Origin: Microlunatus soli
GTDB lineage: Bacteria; Actinomycetota; Actinomycetes; Propionibacteriales; Propionibacteriaceae
DNA: 64,000 nt
Reading direction: 5' to 3'
NCBI RefSeq assembly: GCF_900105385.1
Contig: NZ_LT629772.1
Span: forward strand, 5,890,001 to 5,954,000
Part shown: positions 1-12,543 of the stretch, in pieces
Numbering within the stretch: the first letter of the stretch is position 1
Layout: each line of letters opens with the position of its first letter
Position numbers and translations under genes: made by a program
Notes under the pieces: generated by a model
Told to the model about the DNA's origin: nothing
Seen by the model: only the letters and a program-made list of their open reading frames with translations
Databases searched by the model: none

Positions 1-5081
<5,081 letters not shown>

Positions 5082-5085
<4 letters not shown>

Positions 5086-5744
5086 CGGCGATCACCGCCA
5101 CCGCGCACCAGGCCGGCGACCCGGTCGATGCCGAGCTCCGGACTGCTCAACACCGGAACCGCCGTGCGGACCTGGTCGGCTGCCGAGGCCATCGACGCCT
5201 GGGCCAGCACGATCACGTCGTTGTCGGCCGACAGTTCGGTGATCGCCGCCGCCACGAGTTGATCATGAGCCGTACGGTCTCCGGAAGCGACCGCTTCGAA
5301 CGCGCCGGGCACCACGACATCGGTGGTGACGATCTCCCGGCCGGTCGCGGCGGCCCGCTCGGCCAGCAGGGCGACGGTCGGCCGCAGCGTGGTCTCCAGG
5401 GTGGCGACGATGCCGATCCGGGTGCCGCGACGGATCGCCTCGTCGGCCATCGCCTCATCGATCCGCAACACCGGGATCCCGATGGCGGCGGCGAGCGGGC
5501 CGGCGAATCCGGAGATCGAGGAACAGGTCAACAGCAGCCGATCGGCGCCGGATGCCACCGCTGCTGCACCCAGCGAACGGAGCCGGGTGGCGATCTGATC
5601 ATGGTCGACGCCGTTACCGAGATCGGCGACGATCTTGTCGTCCAGCAGATGTTGCACTTCGACCTCGGGCAGCTTCTGTCTCGCCAAGGCGGCGAACGGT
5701 TCGATGACGACCGCGCCGGTGTGCAGCATGGCCAACCTGGTCAT
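5082..5744 (-). CDS. Aspartate/glutamate racemase-superfamily protein
   Basis: 220 residues. The start at 5744 is chosen because AGGAAGGG lies just upstream and the stop of GH127 ends one base before it; the longer open frame would run through that gene. The fold signature of the Asp/Glu/hydantoin racemase superfamily is visible: a first cysteine-like segment (LLLTCSSISGFAG, Cys near residue 74), a conserved IPVLRIDE loop and a GIVATLETTLRP segment. In these families two cysteines usually act; the second position here reads VLAQASMASAAD without a cysteine, so classical racemase chemistry is doubtful. It is embedded between GH127 and SorC and may process a sugar-acid intermediate. Function unknown. 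Confidence 0.75.
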
Positions 5745-5745
5745 G

Positions 5746-7758
5746 TCAGTTCCCTTCCTGATTGTGAACATCCCGGAGCACGGGGAACCAGACCGACATC
5801 TCGCCGGACCCGCGGTTTGCCCATCGAGCATACGGAACCATGGTCACCGCGAGCTCGGTCGGCGGGGTGGGATCGAGTTCGGCGTACAGCTGCCGCGGAG
5901 CGGTCGGCGGCGGCAGCTGCGCCGCGACCCCGGTCAGCAGGGTATGCCCGGTGAACAGACCGGCACCGGGCTGTTCCTGCCAGCTGATCGAGGTCGGCAG
6001 CGCGACCTGCTCGATCCCGACGCCATCGGGAAGATCGGCCGATTCGATGCAGTAGACGACCGGACCGCGTTGCACGCAGACCTGGTTGATCGTTTCCTCG
6101 GTGAAGTGGTTGGCCACCATCATCCGCGGCCGGAGGTCGAGGTCGATACTGATCTCGTCGTTGTGCCAGGTCCGATCCAGGACGGCGTAGCCCTTCTCGA
6201 TCCGGTCGATCGGCTCGCCGTCGACCCGCACGGTCGCACCGGTCGACCAGCCCGGGATCCGCAGCCGGATCTGCGCGGCCACCGGCTCGGCGGACCGGAC
6301 GCTGATGATCACCTCACCGTCGGCGGGATAGCGAGTGTGTTGCTGCACGGTGATCGGTCGGCCGGCCAGCTCGAGCTCGGCCGTTCCGTCGACGTACTGA
6401 TGGATCCACAGACCGTCGGCACCGGTTGAGTAGCAGTAGTAGGGCAGTTCGGCGATCACCCGGGCCACATTGGGCGGGCAGCAGAAGGCGTGTTTCATGT
6501 ACTCCTGCCGGCCGCGCTCCTGCGACGGTGGCGGCACGGTGTCGCCGGGATCGCCGGGCCGGCGCAGCGGGTACGGCAGGTGTCGGACCTGGCGCAACGG
6601 GTTGGTGTAGAAGTAGCTGACCCCGTCGGTGCCGATCATGGCCGGCAGCGCGTTGTGGATGACCCGTTCGATCTCGTCGGCGTAGCGACCCTCACCGGTC
6701 AGTGTCAGCATCCGCCAGGCCCACATGATCAGTCCGAGGGACGCGCAGGACTCGTTGTAGGCCGTCACCTGTGGCAGCTGGTAGGGCCGCCCGTAGGACT
6801 GGTGCACCTTGGTGACCGACCAGTAGTCCTGGCCGGCATCGGGTGAGGCGCCGTCGTAGAGGGCGCCGCAGCCGCCGGTGACATACAGCTTGCTGCCGAT
6901 CAGGTCGTCCCAGATGCTGTTCAGTGCGGTGATCAACTTCTGATCACCGGTCTCCAGGGCCAGATCGGCCATCCCGGCGTACAGGTAGTTGGCGCGGACG
7001 GCATGGCCGACCGCGCGGCGCTGATCCCGGATGGCGACGACGTCCTGGTTGTCGTCAGTGCCCGCCTTTCCCTTGCCACCATGGAGTTCCAGCAGCCGAG
7101 TCGCCAAACGCAGGTGCCGCGGATCGCCGGTGGTGCGATAGAGCTCGATCGTGCCCATGTAGTGCGACGGGCAGATGTTGCAGTCGGACAGCCGTTCCGG
7201 TGTCTGCTCGGCCGCGGTGATCAGATACTCGGCGGCCTTCAGCGCAGGTCCCAGGAAGGAGTCGTCGCCGGTGGTCCGCAGGTGCACGCAGGCCAGGGTC
7301 ATCAGGTGGCCGAGGTTGTAGGTCTCGAAGTCCATCGACCGTTCCAGCGGTTCGACATCCTCGCCGGAGTTCCGCGCGATGATCGTCTTGGTCTGCAGAT
7401 AGCCGTCGGATCGCTGGGCGTTGGCGATGGCCGGCGCGGCCGTGGCCAACCGGTCCAGCAACTGCTGATCGCCGGAGTCGGCGGCAGCCACCGTTGCCGA
7501 CTCCAGCCACTTGTACAGATCGCCGTCCATGAAGGGCGGCCCGGAACGCTCACCGTCCAGCTCGCCCGAGGCGAGCAGGAAATTCTGGTAGGCGTGGGCC
7601 AGCTCGGGATCGAACATCACCGCGCCCATCGACGGGATCGTGACGTCCAGAGCTCGTTGCCGCAACGCGGTGACCGGCCCGTCGCCGGTCAGACGGACCG
7701 AGCGGGCCGGCACCGAGGTCATGATCGCGTACGGGCTGGAGTTGGTGTCGGTGAGCAT
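5746..7758 (-). CDS. Beta-L-arabinofuranosidase, GH127 (DUF1680), 670 aa
   Basis: Start at 7758 is set by AAGGA upstream and by the stop of the kinase gene at 7775. The protein is an (alpha/alpha)6 barrel followed by beta-sandwich domains. The zinc/cysteine active site of GH127 is complete: Glu336 and Cys338 in YNESCAS, and Cys426-Cys427 in AFCCPPN. These align with Glu338, Cys340, Cys417 and Cys418 of the characterised Bifidobacterium enzyme HypBA1, where Cys417 is the nucleophile. No signal peptide is seen, so it acts on imported arabinosides. GH127 members cleave beta-L-arabinofuranosyl ends of hydroxyproline-linked sugars or pectin side chains. It sits in the operon with kinase, racemase-like protein and GH2. 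Confidence 0.93.
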   Translation of the reverse strand: MLTDTNSSPYAIMTSVPARSVRLTGDGPVTALRQRALDVTIPSMGAVMFDPELAHAYQNFLLASGELDGERSGPPFMDGDLYKWLESATVAAADSGDQQLLDRLATAAPAIANAQRSDGYLQTKTIIARNSGEDVEPLERSMDFETYNLGHLMTLACVHLRTTGDDSFLGPALKAAEYLITAAEQTPERLSDCNICPSHYMGTIELYRTTGDPRHLRLATRLLELHGGKGKAGTDDNQDVVAIRDQRRAVGHAVRANYLYAGMADLALETGDQKLITALNSIWDDLIGSKLYVTGGCGALYDGASPDAGQDYWSVTKVHQSYGRPYQLPQVTAYNESCASLGLIMWAWRMLTLTGEGRYADEIERVIHNALPAMIGTDGVSYFYTNPLRQVRHLPYPLRRPGDPGDTVPPPSQERGRQEYMKHAFCCPPNVARVIAELPYYCYSTGADGLWIHQYVDGTAELELAGRPITVQQHTRYPADGEVIISVRSAEPVAAQIRLRIPGWSTGATVRVDGEPIDRIEKGYAVLDRTWHNDEISIDLDLRPRMMVANHFTEETINQVCVQRGPVVYCIESADLPDGVGIEQVALPTSISWQEQPGAGLFTGHTLLTGVAAQLPPPTAPRQLYAELDPTPPTELAVTMVPYARWANRGSGEMSVWFPVLRDVHNQEGN

Positions 7759-7774
7759 GGAATCCTTCGTGGCT

Positions 7775-9115
7775 TCAGTTCTGTGGGTTTCCGGAGCGGA
7801 CATCGGTGAACAGGTCGGGATGGCCCATCTGGCCGCCCTTGAGCACCAACTCCAGGCCGTCCAAATGCTGGTGCCTGCTGGTAGCTCGGCACAGCACGGC
7901 GTTACCCCAGGGTTGGGCAAGGATGGAGATCGCGTCCACGCCGAGACGGCGCAGGACGTTACCGGCGGTGTCACCGCCGCAGATGATCATCCGGTCCGGC
8001 GCGAGATCGCCGCTGCGCAGGACTCGTTCACCGACGGTGGCCAGTGCGCCGGGGATATCGCTGTCGGTGACAGCATCTGCCGCAGCCGACGACAGGTCGG
8101 TGTCCGTCGTCGAGCTGACGATCACGTCGCGGCCGGCCGTCAGCTCGGTCGCCGTACGTTCGGCGACACCGGGGTCGAACAGGTCGACGACCGTCCACTT
8201 CGAACGGGCGATCTGTTCGCGGGTCCGGCGTGACGTGCTGCCGCTCAACACCAGCATCGGTCGCCGGGCCGGCGGGCAGTCGGTGGGCAGCTCCGGTAGC
8301 GGATCTGCGGGTCGGTACGCGCGACCGAGCGCTCCGCTGATCCCACCGGAACCGAGCACGAACCGGGCCTGTCCGGAACGGTCGATCGCTGCGCCGTCGA
8401 GGACGGCGGTGGCCACCTGGTCGAGATGATCATCGACGAAGGCATCGACGATCACGGCAGCCGGCCGGCCCCGGTCGGATCCGTCGGGGAGATCCCCGCG
8501 CAGTGTTGCGGCGACCGTGCCGGCATCGCCGTAACTGGTCCAGGGCAGGGCGCCGATCGGTAGCCGGGTCTGGGCTGCCAACTGCAGCCGCAGATCGGAC
8601 TCGGTCGCCGGGGTGATCGGATGATCACGCATCGTGGGTTGTCGATCGAGCCGAAACACCTGGTCCCCGTCCGCGGCGAAGTGGTGGCCGAAGAAGGTGT
8701 AGCGGCCGAAATCCGGCTGCGCCAGTGCGACCGGGATCGGCAGCTCACCGAACTCCTCGCGGGCGATCTCCAGGACGCGTCCGAGGCTGCCGACCGTCGG
8801 CGAGGAGTCGCCGGTCGAGCAGGCCTTGTACTGCACGACCGCTGCACCGGTGTCCCGCAGCACTCGGAGCGCCGGGCGCACCTCGTCGGGCAACTCCGCC
8901 GTTGGCAGCGAGCGGGCCAGACCGGCGAGTCCGATCACGTCAGGGACGGCGCCGCAGCGCTCAGAGGTCGCCGCAGCCAGCGCATCCGGCGAGGTCAGCA
9001 GCAACCCGGACAGCCCGGCCCGGCGGAACTGCAGCAGGGCGTCGACCGAGCCGGTGAAGTCGTCGCCGTAGAACGCGAAGCGTGGCCGGCCCTGGTTGCT
9101 CATGGGTCCGATCAT
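7775..9115 (-). CDS. Four-carbon acid sugar kinase family protein (DUF1537/OtnK-like)
   Basis: 446 residues from the ATG at 9115, or 442 from ATG 9103. It carries the N-terminal substrate-binding domain (AFYGDDFTGSVDALLQF, residues about 13-29, the DD.TG..D motif) and a C-terminal nucleotide-binding domain with a GG-containing loop (MIICGGDTAGNVLRRLG). Family members phosphorylate four-carbon acid sugars such as erythronate or threonate. The usual partner genes (OtnC aldolase, PdxA2 or a dehydrogenase) are not seen in this operon, which is unusual; the racemase-like gene may replace one step. The ATG at 9115 overlaps the stop of a 50-codon ORF (ATGA), suggesting coupling. Confidence 0.88.
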   Translation of the reverse strand: MIGPMSNQGRPRFAFYGDDFTGSVDALLQFRRAGLSGLLLTSPDALAAATSERCGAVPDVIGLAGLARSLPTAELPDEVRPALRVLRDTGAAVVQYKACSTGDSSPTVGSLGRVLEIAREEFGELPIPVALAQPDFGRYTFFGHHFAADGDQVFRLDRQPTMRDHPITPATESDLRLQLAAQTRLPIGALPWTSYGDAGTVAATLRGDLPDGSDRGRPAAVIVDAFVDDHLDQVATAVLDGAAIDRSGQARFVLGSGGISGALGRAYRPADPLPELPTDCPPARRPMLVLSGSTSRRTREQIARSKWTVVDLFDPGVAERTATELTAGRDVIVSSTTDTDLSSAAADAVTDSDIPGALATVGERVLRSGDLAPDRMIICGGDTAGNVLRRLGVDAISILAQPWGNAVLCRATSRHQHLDGLELVLKGGQMGHPDLFTDVRSGNPQN

Positions 9116-9264
9116 GCCGTGCTCGCCGCCGCCGGGCTGAAGGTGGACAACGCAACGGCGAGTTCTGCGATCTGCGCGGGCAGGACAGACAACGGAATGT
9201 CCGCGCGGGCGGTGTCTTGCAGACCGTCGACGGCGCGTGCGGTCGGTGACATCGAGGCGATCAT
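9112..9264 (-). CDS. Small ORF, 50 codons, unknown; possibly coupled leader or gene remnant
   Basis: Starts with ATG at 9264, overlapping the stop of a preceding 14-codon ORF (ATGA), and its own TGA overlaps the ATG of the sugar kinase (ATGA). The product ends in a hydrophobic, alanine-rich stretch (LPAQIAELAVALSTFSPAA). I do not recognise it. It could be a true micro-gene, part of a translational-coupling chain, or the residue of a degraded enzyme gene that once preceded the kinase. The same frame is open upstream to 9342, but that extension would translate the ribosome-binding site of the 14-codon ORF, so I prefer the short version. Confidence 0.35.
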   Translation of the reverse strand: MIASMSPTARAVDGLQDTARADIPLSVLPAQIAELAVALSTFSPAAASTA

Positions 9265-9305
9265 CCGGGGACGGAGCGCCGACGGGAGCCCGATTGCTGA
9301 GACAT
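9261..9305 (-). CDS. 14-codon ORF with strong ribosome-binding site, operon leader
   Basis: An excellent Shine-Dalgarno (GAGGAGGAAGA) directly precedes ATG 9305. The encoded peptide is MSQQSGSRRRSVPG, ending in TGA that overlaps the next ATG. It is the best ribosome entry site between the operon promoter and the kinase, so translation of the operon may start here and pass on through ATGA overlaps. A frameshift mutation in a once longer gene would give the same picture. Confidence 0.35.
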   Translation of the reverse strand: MSQQSGSRRRSVPG

Positions 9306-9321
9306 TCTTCCTCCTCGAAGA

Positions 9322-9333
9322 CGTGACGTCACG
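9322..9333. promoter_or_regulatory. 12-bp perfect palindrome in operon leader
   Basis: CGTGACGTCACG lies between the likely promoter (9387-9416) and the first ribosome-binding site of the minus-strand glycan operon. Its symmetry suits an operator. The SorC protein of the operon is one candidate; a GntR-type factor (TGAC...GTCA) is another. Confidence 0.4.
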
Positions 9334-9386
9334 CCGGGCCATCGAATTGGGTTCGTGGGTAGATATTCACTGGTGCAAGTGTGTGC

Positions 9387-9416
9387 AGTCTGACGGGAGT
9401 GCCTGATTGATGTCAA
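9387..9416 (-). promoter_or_regulatory. Candidate promoter of the glycan operon
   Basis: On the minus strand a perfect -35 TTGACA (9416-9411) is followed after 18 bp by CAGACT (9392-9387), close to the actinobacterial TANNNT -10. The start would fall near 9380, giving a leader of about 75 nt that includes the 12-bp palindrome. Confidence 0.5.
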
Positions 9417-9622
9417 GCCGACCCGGGCGGCCGTTCGAGAACCTCAATCGCCCTGGTCCGGCGTTGGAACGGCTCGCCGCACCGTCTGCCGCCGGATGAT
9501 CGTCGTCGGTGGCGTCATCACCGGCTGTGCGCACTCTCTTCGGGATCAGTGCCGGCACGGGGCCGGAGCGGTCGGCGCCGGAAAGTGCCCGCCGAGGGAG
9601 GGGCAATGGCCTGAGCAGATGA

Positions 9623-10693
9623 TCATGAAGCGAGCCGGGCGATGAACATCAACCGTCGTGACTCGGCGGCAAGCTGAGCCTCGGTCGCCCGGTCGGCCAG
9701 GCCGAGCAGGTGGTCGACACCCCAGCCGAGTCGAAGACGATTGGACAGCGCCATCGATCGGCCGACGACGGCAGGATCGCCGGCCCAGCCCGCGTCGATC
9801 AGAGCCTCGCAGTAGGTGGTCTGCAGGATGTCCCAGGCCTGGACCGGGTCGACGACACCGCGTGGTTCGAGGGTCAGCGCCAGGTGACCCGCATCGTGTC
9901 CGATCGGCCCCCGCCCGAGGTAGGCCCAATCGAAGAGGACGATCCGATCGCCCACGGTGCCGATGTTGCCGTTGTGGAAGTCGTAATGGGTCAACACCTG
10001 CGGTAGATCCGACAGCAGTCGGGCGATCTCGGCCGGGTCGGTGAGACGCTGTCGGACGAGCTCTCGCAGCGCCGGATCGACGCCGCGCTCGAACGCTGAC
10101 GGCCAGCCGGGATGGGCCAGCGTGCGGTCGTTGTCCAATCCCTGGAGGGCGAGATGGCTGGGGATCCAGCTGTCCGGGAGTTGCCGATGCTGCGCGGCCG
10201 GATGAGCAACCTGCCAGTGGGCCAGGCCGACGACGGCACGTCGGCAGACCTCGAAGGGCGCCGGGATGTCGGCCACGTCCTCCAGCCACAGATCACAGCA
10301 GCCGTCATGTTCATCGACGTAGCACCGGGCAGGCCGGACGTCGTCGGTCCACCCGGTGGTCGCCAGTTCGGATCGGTAGAACTCCGCCTCCCGTCCCCAC
10401 CAGTGCGGCTCGGACTGATCGGAGTGCAGATGCCAGGCAGGGAAGGTGCCGAGGTAGGCCGGGCCCGTCCGCTTCACCACGGCGGTTGTCGGACCTGGGG
10501 AGCGGGACCGGTCCGCGGTCACTCGCCACAGGCCACCGTTGGGATAGCCACCGTGATCACCCAGCTGCCGAGCTGTCCAGGTGCTTCCCGGTTCCGCGCC
10601 GGACAACCGGTCGAGAACCTCCGCGGGCGGCTCCGGGCGGAGCGCGCCGAATCGCGGCAGCTGTTCGGCCTGTTCGACACGGATGCGCGACAC
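9623..10693 (-). CDS. Aminoglycoside phosphotransferase (APH)-fold kinase, unknown substrate
   Basis: I place the start at GTG 10693 (356 residues) because a -10-like TATGAT (10706-10701) lies exactly 7 nt upstream, the leaderless geometry used by many genes here; an in-frame ATG at 10705 sits inside that hexamer. The APH/choline-kinase catalytic loop is HYDFHNGN (Asp238, Asn243 in this numbering) and the metal-binding aspartate is in LFDWAYLG. Family members phosphorylate small hydroxyl compounds or antibiotics. No resistance context is seen, so I do not call it a resistance gene. It stands alone between two other minus-strand units. Confidence 0.78.
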   Translation of the reverse strand: MSRIRVEQAEQLPRFGALRPEPPAEVLDRLSGAEPGSTWTARQLGDHGGYPNGGLWRVTADRSRSPGPTTAVVKRTGPAYLGTFPAWHLHSDQSEPHWWGREAEFYRSELATTGWTDDVRPARCYVDEHDGCCDLWLEDVADIPAPFEVCRRAVVGLAHWQVAHPAAQHRQLPDSWIPSHLALQGLDNDRTLAHPGWPSAFERGVDPALRELVRQRLTDPAEIARLLSDLPQVLTHYDFHNGNIGTVGDRIVLFDWAYLGRGPIGHDAGHLALTLEPRGVVDPVQAWDILQTTYCEALIDAGWAGDPAVVGRSMALSNRLRLGWGVDHLLGLADRATEAQLAAESRRLMFIARLAS

Positions 10694-10700
10694 CCGACCG

Positions 10701-10706
10701 ATCATA
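10701..10706 (-). promoter_or_regulatory. -10 element TATGAT for leaderless APH-fold gene
   Basis: TATGAT on the minus strand ends 7 nt before GTG 10693, so transcription would begin at or next to the start codon. No convincing -35 is seen. Confidence 0.5.
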
Positions 10707-10816
10707 GGGCCGTCCCCGGCATCGGTGGGTCAGATCCGGAGGCAGCCGGCCTACTGCAGCGGTTGTCGGCATCGACGGACACTGTGCCGTTCCGAACCCA
10801 CGATCGACGGGCGGAT

Positions 10817-12373
10817 TCAGAACAGTGGCGACCGGCCGCCCCATGTCCCGTGCGACAGGATGATCCGGGATTGCAGACCGTCCTTCCGTCCCGCAAACAG
10901 GTACAGGTTGCCGGTCGACGATCCGACGGCCATCAGGTCGGGGTAGCCGTTGCGGTCGAAGTCGCCGACCCCGACCAGATTGCGGTAGTTGGACCAGCCG
11001 CCGCCGAGGCTGATCCGCGGGCCGAGCCCGGATCCGTTGCCGGGGTAGAGATACAGCGTGCCGGATCCGGTGTGCCGGGCCAACAGGTCGGGCCGCCGAT
11101 CACCGGTCAGGTCACCGATGCCGGTCAGCTCACTCATCGTGTTCCAGTCCGGCCCCAGACTCACCCGCGTGCCCAGGCTCCGCCCGCGTCCGGGGTAGAG
11201 GTACAGGAAGCCCGACGCCTGGTCCCGGGCCACCAGGTCCGGGTTGCCGTCGGCGGTGAGGTCGCCGACGGCGGTGGTCTCCCAGCGGGAGTTCCAGCCG
11301 GTCGCCAGCCGGACCCGGGTGGCCAATCCCGCCCCGGTGCCGGGATAGAGCCACAACTCACCGGTGGTGTTGGTACGGACGATCAGGTCGTCGCGGCGGT
11401 CGCCGTCGAAGTCTCCCCACCGGGTGATCGCGAAGGCGTCGGTCCATCGACCGGCGATCTTGGAGCGACCGCCCAGATTGGTCCCGTTGCCGGGATAGAG
11501 GTACACGTCGCCCGATCCGGCCTCGCGGGCCAGCAGGTCGGTCCACCCGTTGCCGTTGAAGTCGTTGAAGCTCGGCCGCGGCAACGGTCGGATGTCGACG
11601 TAGTCGTTGTCGATGTTGATCGTGACACCGGCGTAGGTCTCGTTGTGGCCGCCGCGATACTGGTGGATCCGCCGATGCCCACTCCAGGAGCTGATCGGGA
11701 TCGCCGGATTGGTGGTGTCGGCGATCCCGTCGTAGCGGGCGAAGTACAGATAGTCGGGCCGCGGCCGGCGGGTGGAGTGGTAGTCCTCGACCAGGTCACG
11801 CACCGTCGAGGCCAGGCTGCCGTACACCGCGGAGAAGTAACCGCGATCGTGCAGCCGTGCGGTCCAGGCACCGAGGAAGGTCAGCACGGTTGCGGTGCAG
11901 GGAGGGTTGTCGGCGGCATAGGCCTCCATATCGAAGATCAGGATGCTGCCGGGTGGCAGCCCGAGCGCTCCGGCGGCGACGACGGCCGCATCCGCCTCCG
12001 CTCGTCCCTGCGTCGCGGCCTGCACCGGATCGATCAGGTGCTTCTTGTTCGAGGTGGTGCACGGCGCCTGCAACCCGAGATAGATCGGCAGCAGGTGCCA
12101 CCCCGTCGCCTGCTGATGGGCCACCCAGGACGCGGTCAATTGCGGTTGCGTACAGGCCCGGTTGTTGCCGCCGATGTAGACGCCGACCGCCCGGTACGGG
12201 GACGCCAGCCAGGCGTCCATCGCGGCGGAGGTCGGGGCAGTGCAGGCGTCGAATCCCTTGCCGGTGAACGATCCGGGTGCCGGCTCCGCTGCCGAGGCAC
12301 GGACCACCAGGGAGGCGACGAGAAGCCATCCGAGCAGCAACGAGAGCCCAGCAGATCGCAGCAAGGATCGCAT
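10817..12373 (-). CDS. Secreted DUF1906 (Rv2525c-like glycoside-hydrolase fold) protein with FG-GAP repeats
   Basis: 518 residues from ATG 12373. A signal peptide (RSLLRSAGLSLLLGWLLVAS..., cleavage after ASA about residue 28) directs export. Residues about 35-240 are a DUF1906 TIM-barrel domain (GFDACTAPTSAAMDAWL, GVYIGGNNRAC, ILIFDMEAY, IHQYRGG), related to Rv2525c of M. tuberculosis and to GH25-like folds. The rest consists of about five FG-GAP/VCBS-type repeats of about 48 residues, each with a D..GDR.PDLLAR core and a LYLYPG.G..LG strand, predicted to form a beta-propeller with calcium sites. A cell-wall role is likely but unproven. It is divergent from the sulfatase operon. Confidence 0.85.
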   Translation of the reverse strand: MRSLLRSAGLSLLLGWLLVASLVVRASAAEPAPGSFTGKGFDACTAPTSAAMDAWLASPYRAVGVYIGGNNRACTQPQLTASWVAHQQATGWHLLPIYLGLQAPCTTSNKKHLIDPVQAATQGRAEADAAVVAAGALGLPPGSILIFDMEAYAADNPPCTATVLTFLGAWTARLHDRGYFSAVYGSLASTVRDLVEDYHSTRRPRPDYLYFARYDGIADTTNPAIPISSWSGHRRIHQYRGGHNETYAGVTINIDNDYVDIRPLPRPSFNDFNGNGWTDLLAREAGSGDVYLYPGNGTNLGGRSKIAGRWTDAFAITRWGDFDGDRRDDLIVRTNTTGELWLYPGTGAGLATRVRLATGWNSRWETTAVGDLTADGNPDLVARDQASGFLYLYPGRGRSLGTRVSLGPDWNTMSELTGIGDLTGDRRPDLLARHTGSGTLYLYPGNGSGLGPRISLGGGWSNYRNLVGVGDFDRNGYPDLMAVGSSTGNLYLFAGRKDGLQSRIILSHGTWGGRSPLF

Positions 12374-12469
12374 GCCGATCACCCCCCGAGGGCATTCTCC
12401 GTCCAGTGCAGCACCATCGATGCCGGCCGAGTAGAGCCGTTCGTCACCTTGTCGACACCGAACGGGGCC

Positions 12470-12498
12470 GTGACCTCGGGATCCTGATCGGGTAACAT
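12470..12498 (+). promoter_or_regulatory. Candidate sulfatase operon promoter
   Basis: GTGACC (12470-12475), 17 bp, then TAACAT (12493-12498). The start point would fall inside the adjacent palindrome at 12500-12511. Confidence 0.45.
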
Positions 12499-12499
12499 T

Positions 12500-12511
12500 T
12501 ACAGCGCTGTA
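12500..12511. promoter_or_regulatory. LacI-type operator palindrome
   Basis: TACAGCGCTGTA is a perfect 12-bp palindrome with the central CG and A/T flanks typical of LacI-family sites. It overlaps the expected transcription start of the sulfatase operon, whose third gene encodes a LacI-family regulator. Repression by that protein, relieved by a sugar ligand, is the natural reading. Confidence 0.65.
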
Positions 12512-12543
12512 GATTTCGTTCGACGCCGATCGCGAGGGATTCC

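Noticed and set aside
9112-9342. 76-codon version of the small ORF before the kinase
   Set aside because: Its first codons would translate the ribosome-binding site of the 14-codon ORF, and ATG 9342 has no site of its own.
9623-10693. Aminoglycoside-resistance gene
   Set aside because: It has the APH fold motif only; the sequence does not match named resistance enzymes and there is no mobile context.
10112-12487. Open frame of about 790 codons on the plus strand opposite the APH-fold and DUF1906 genes
   Set aside because: It spans two well-supported minus-strand genes and their gap and has no family signature.
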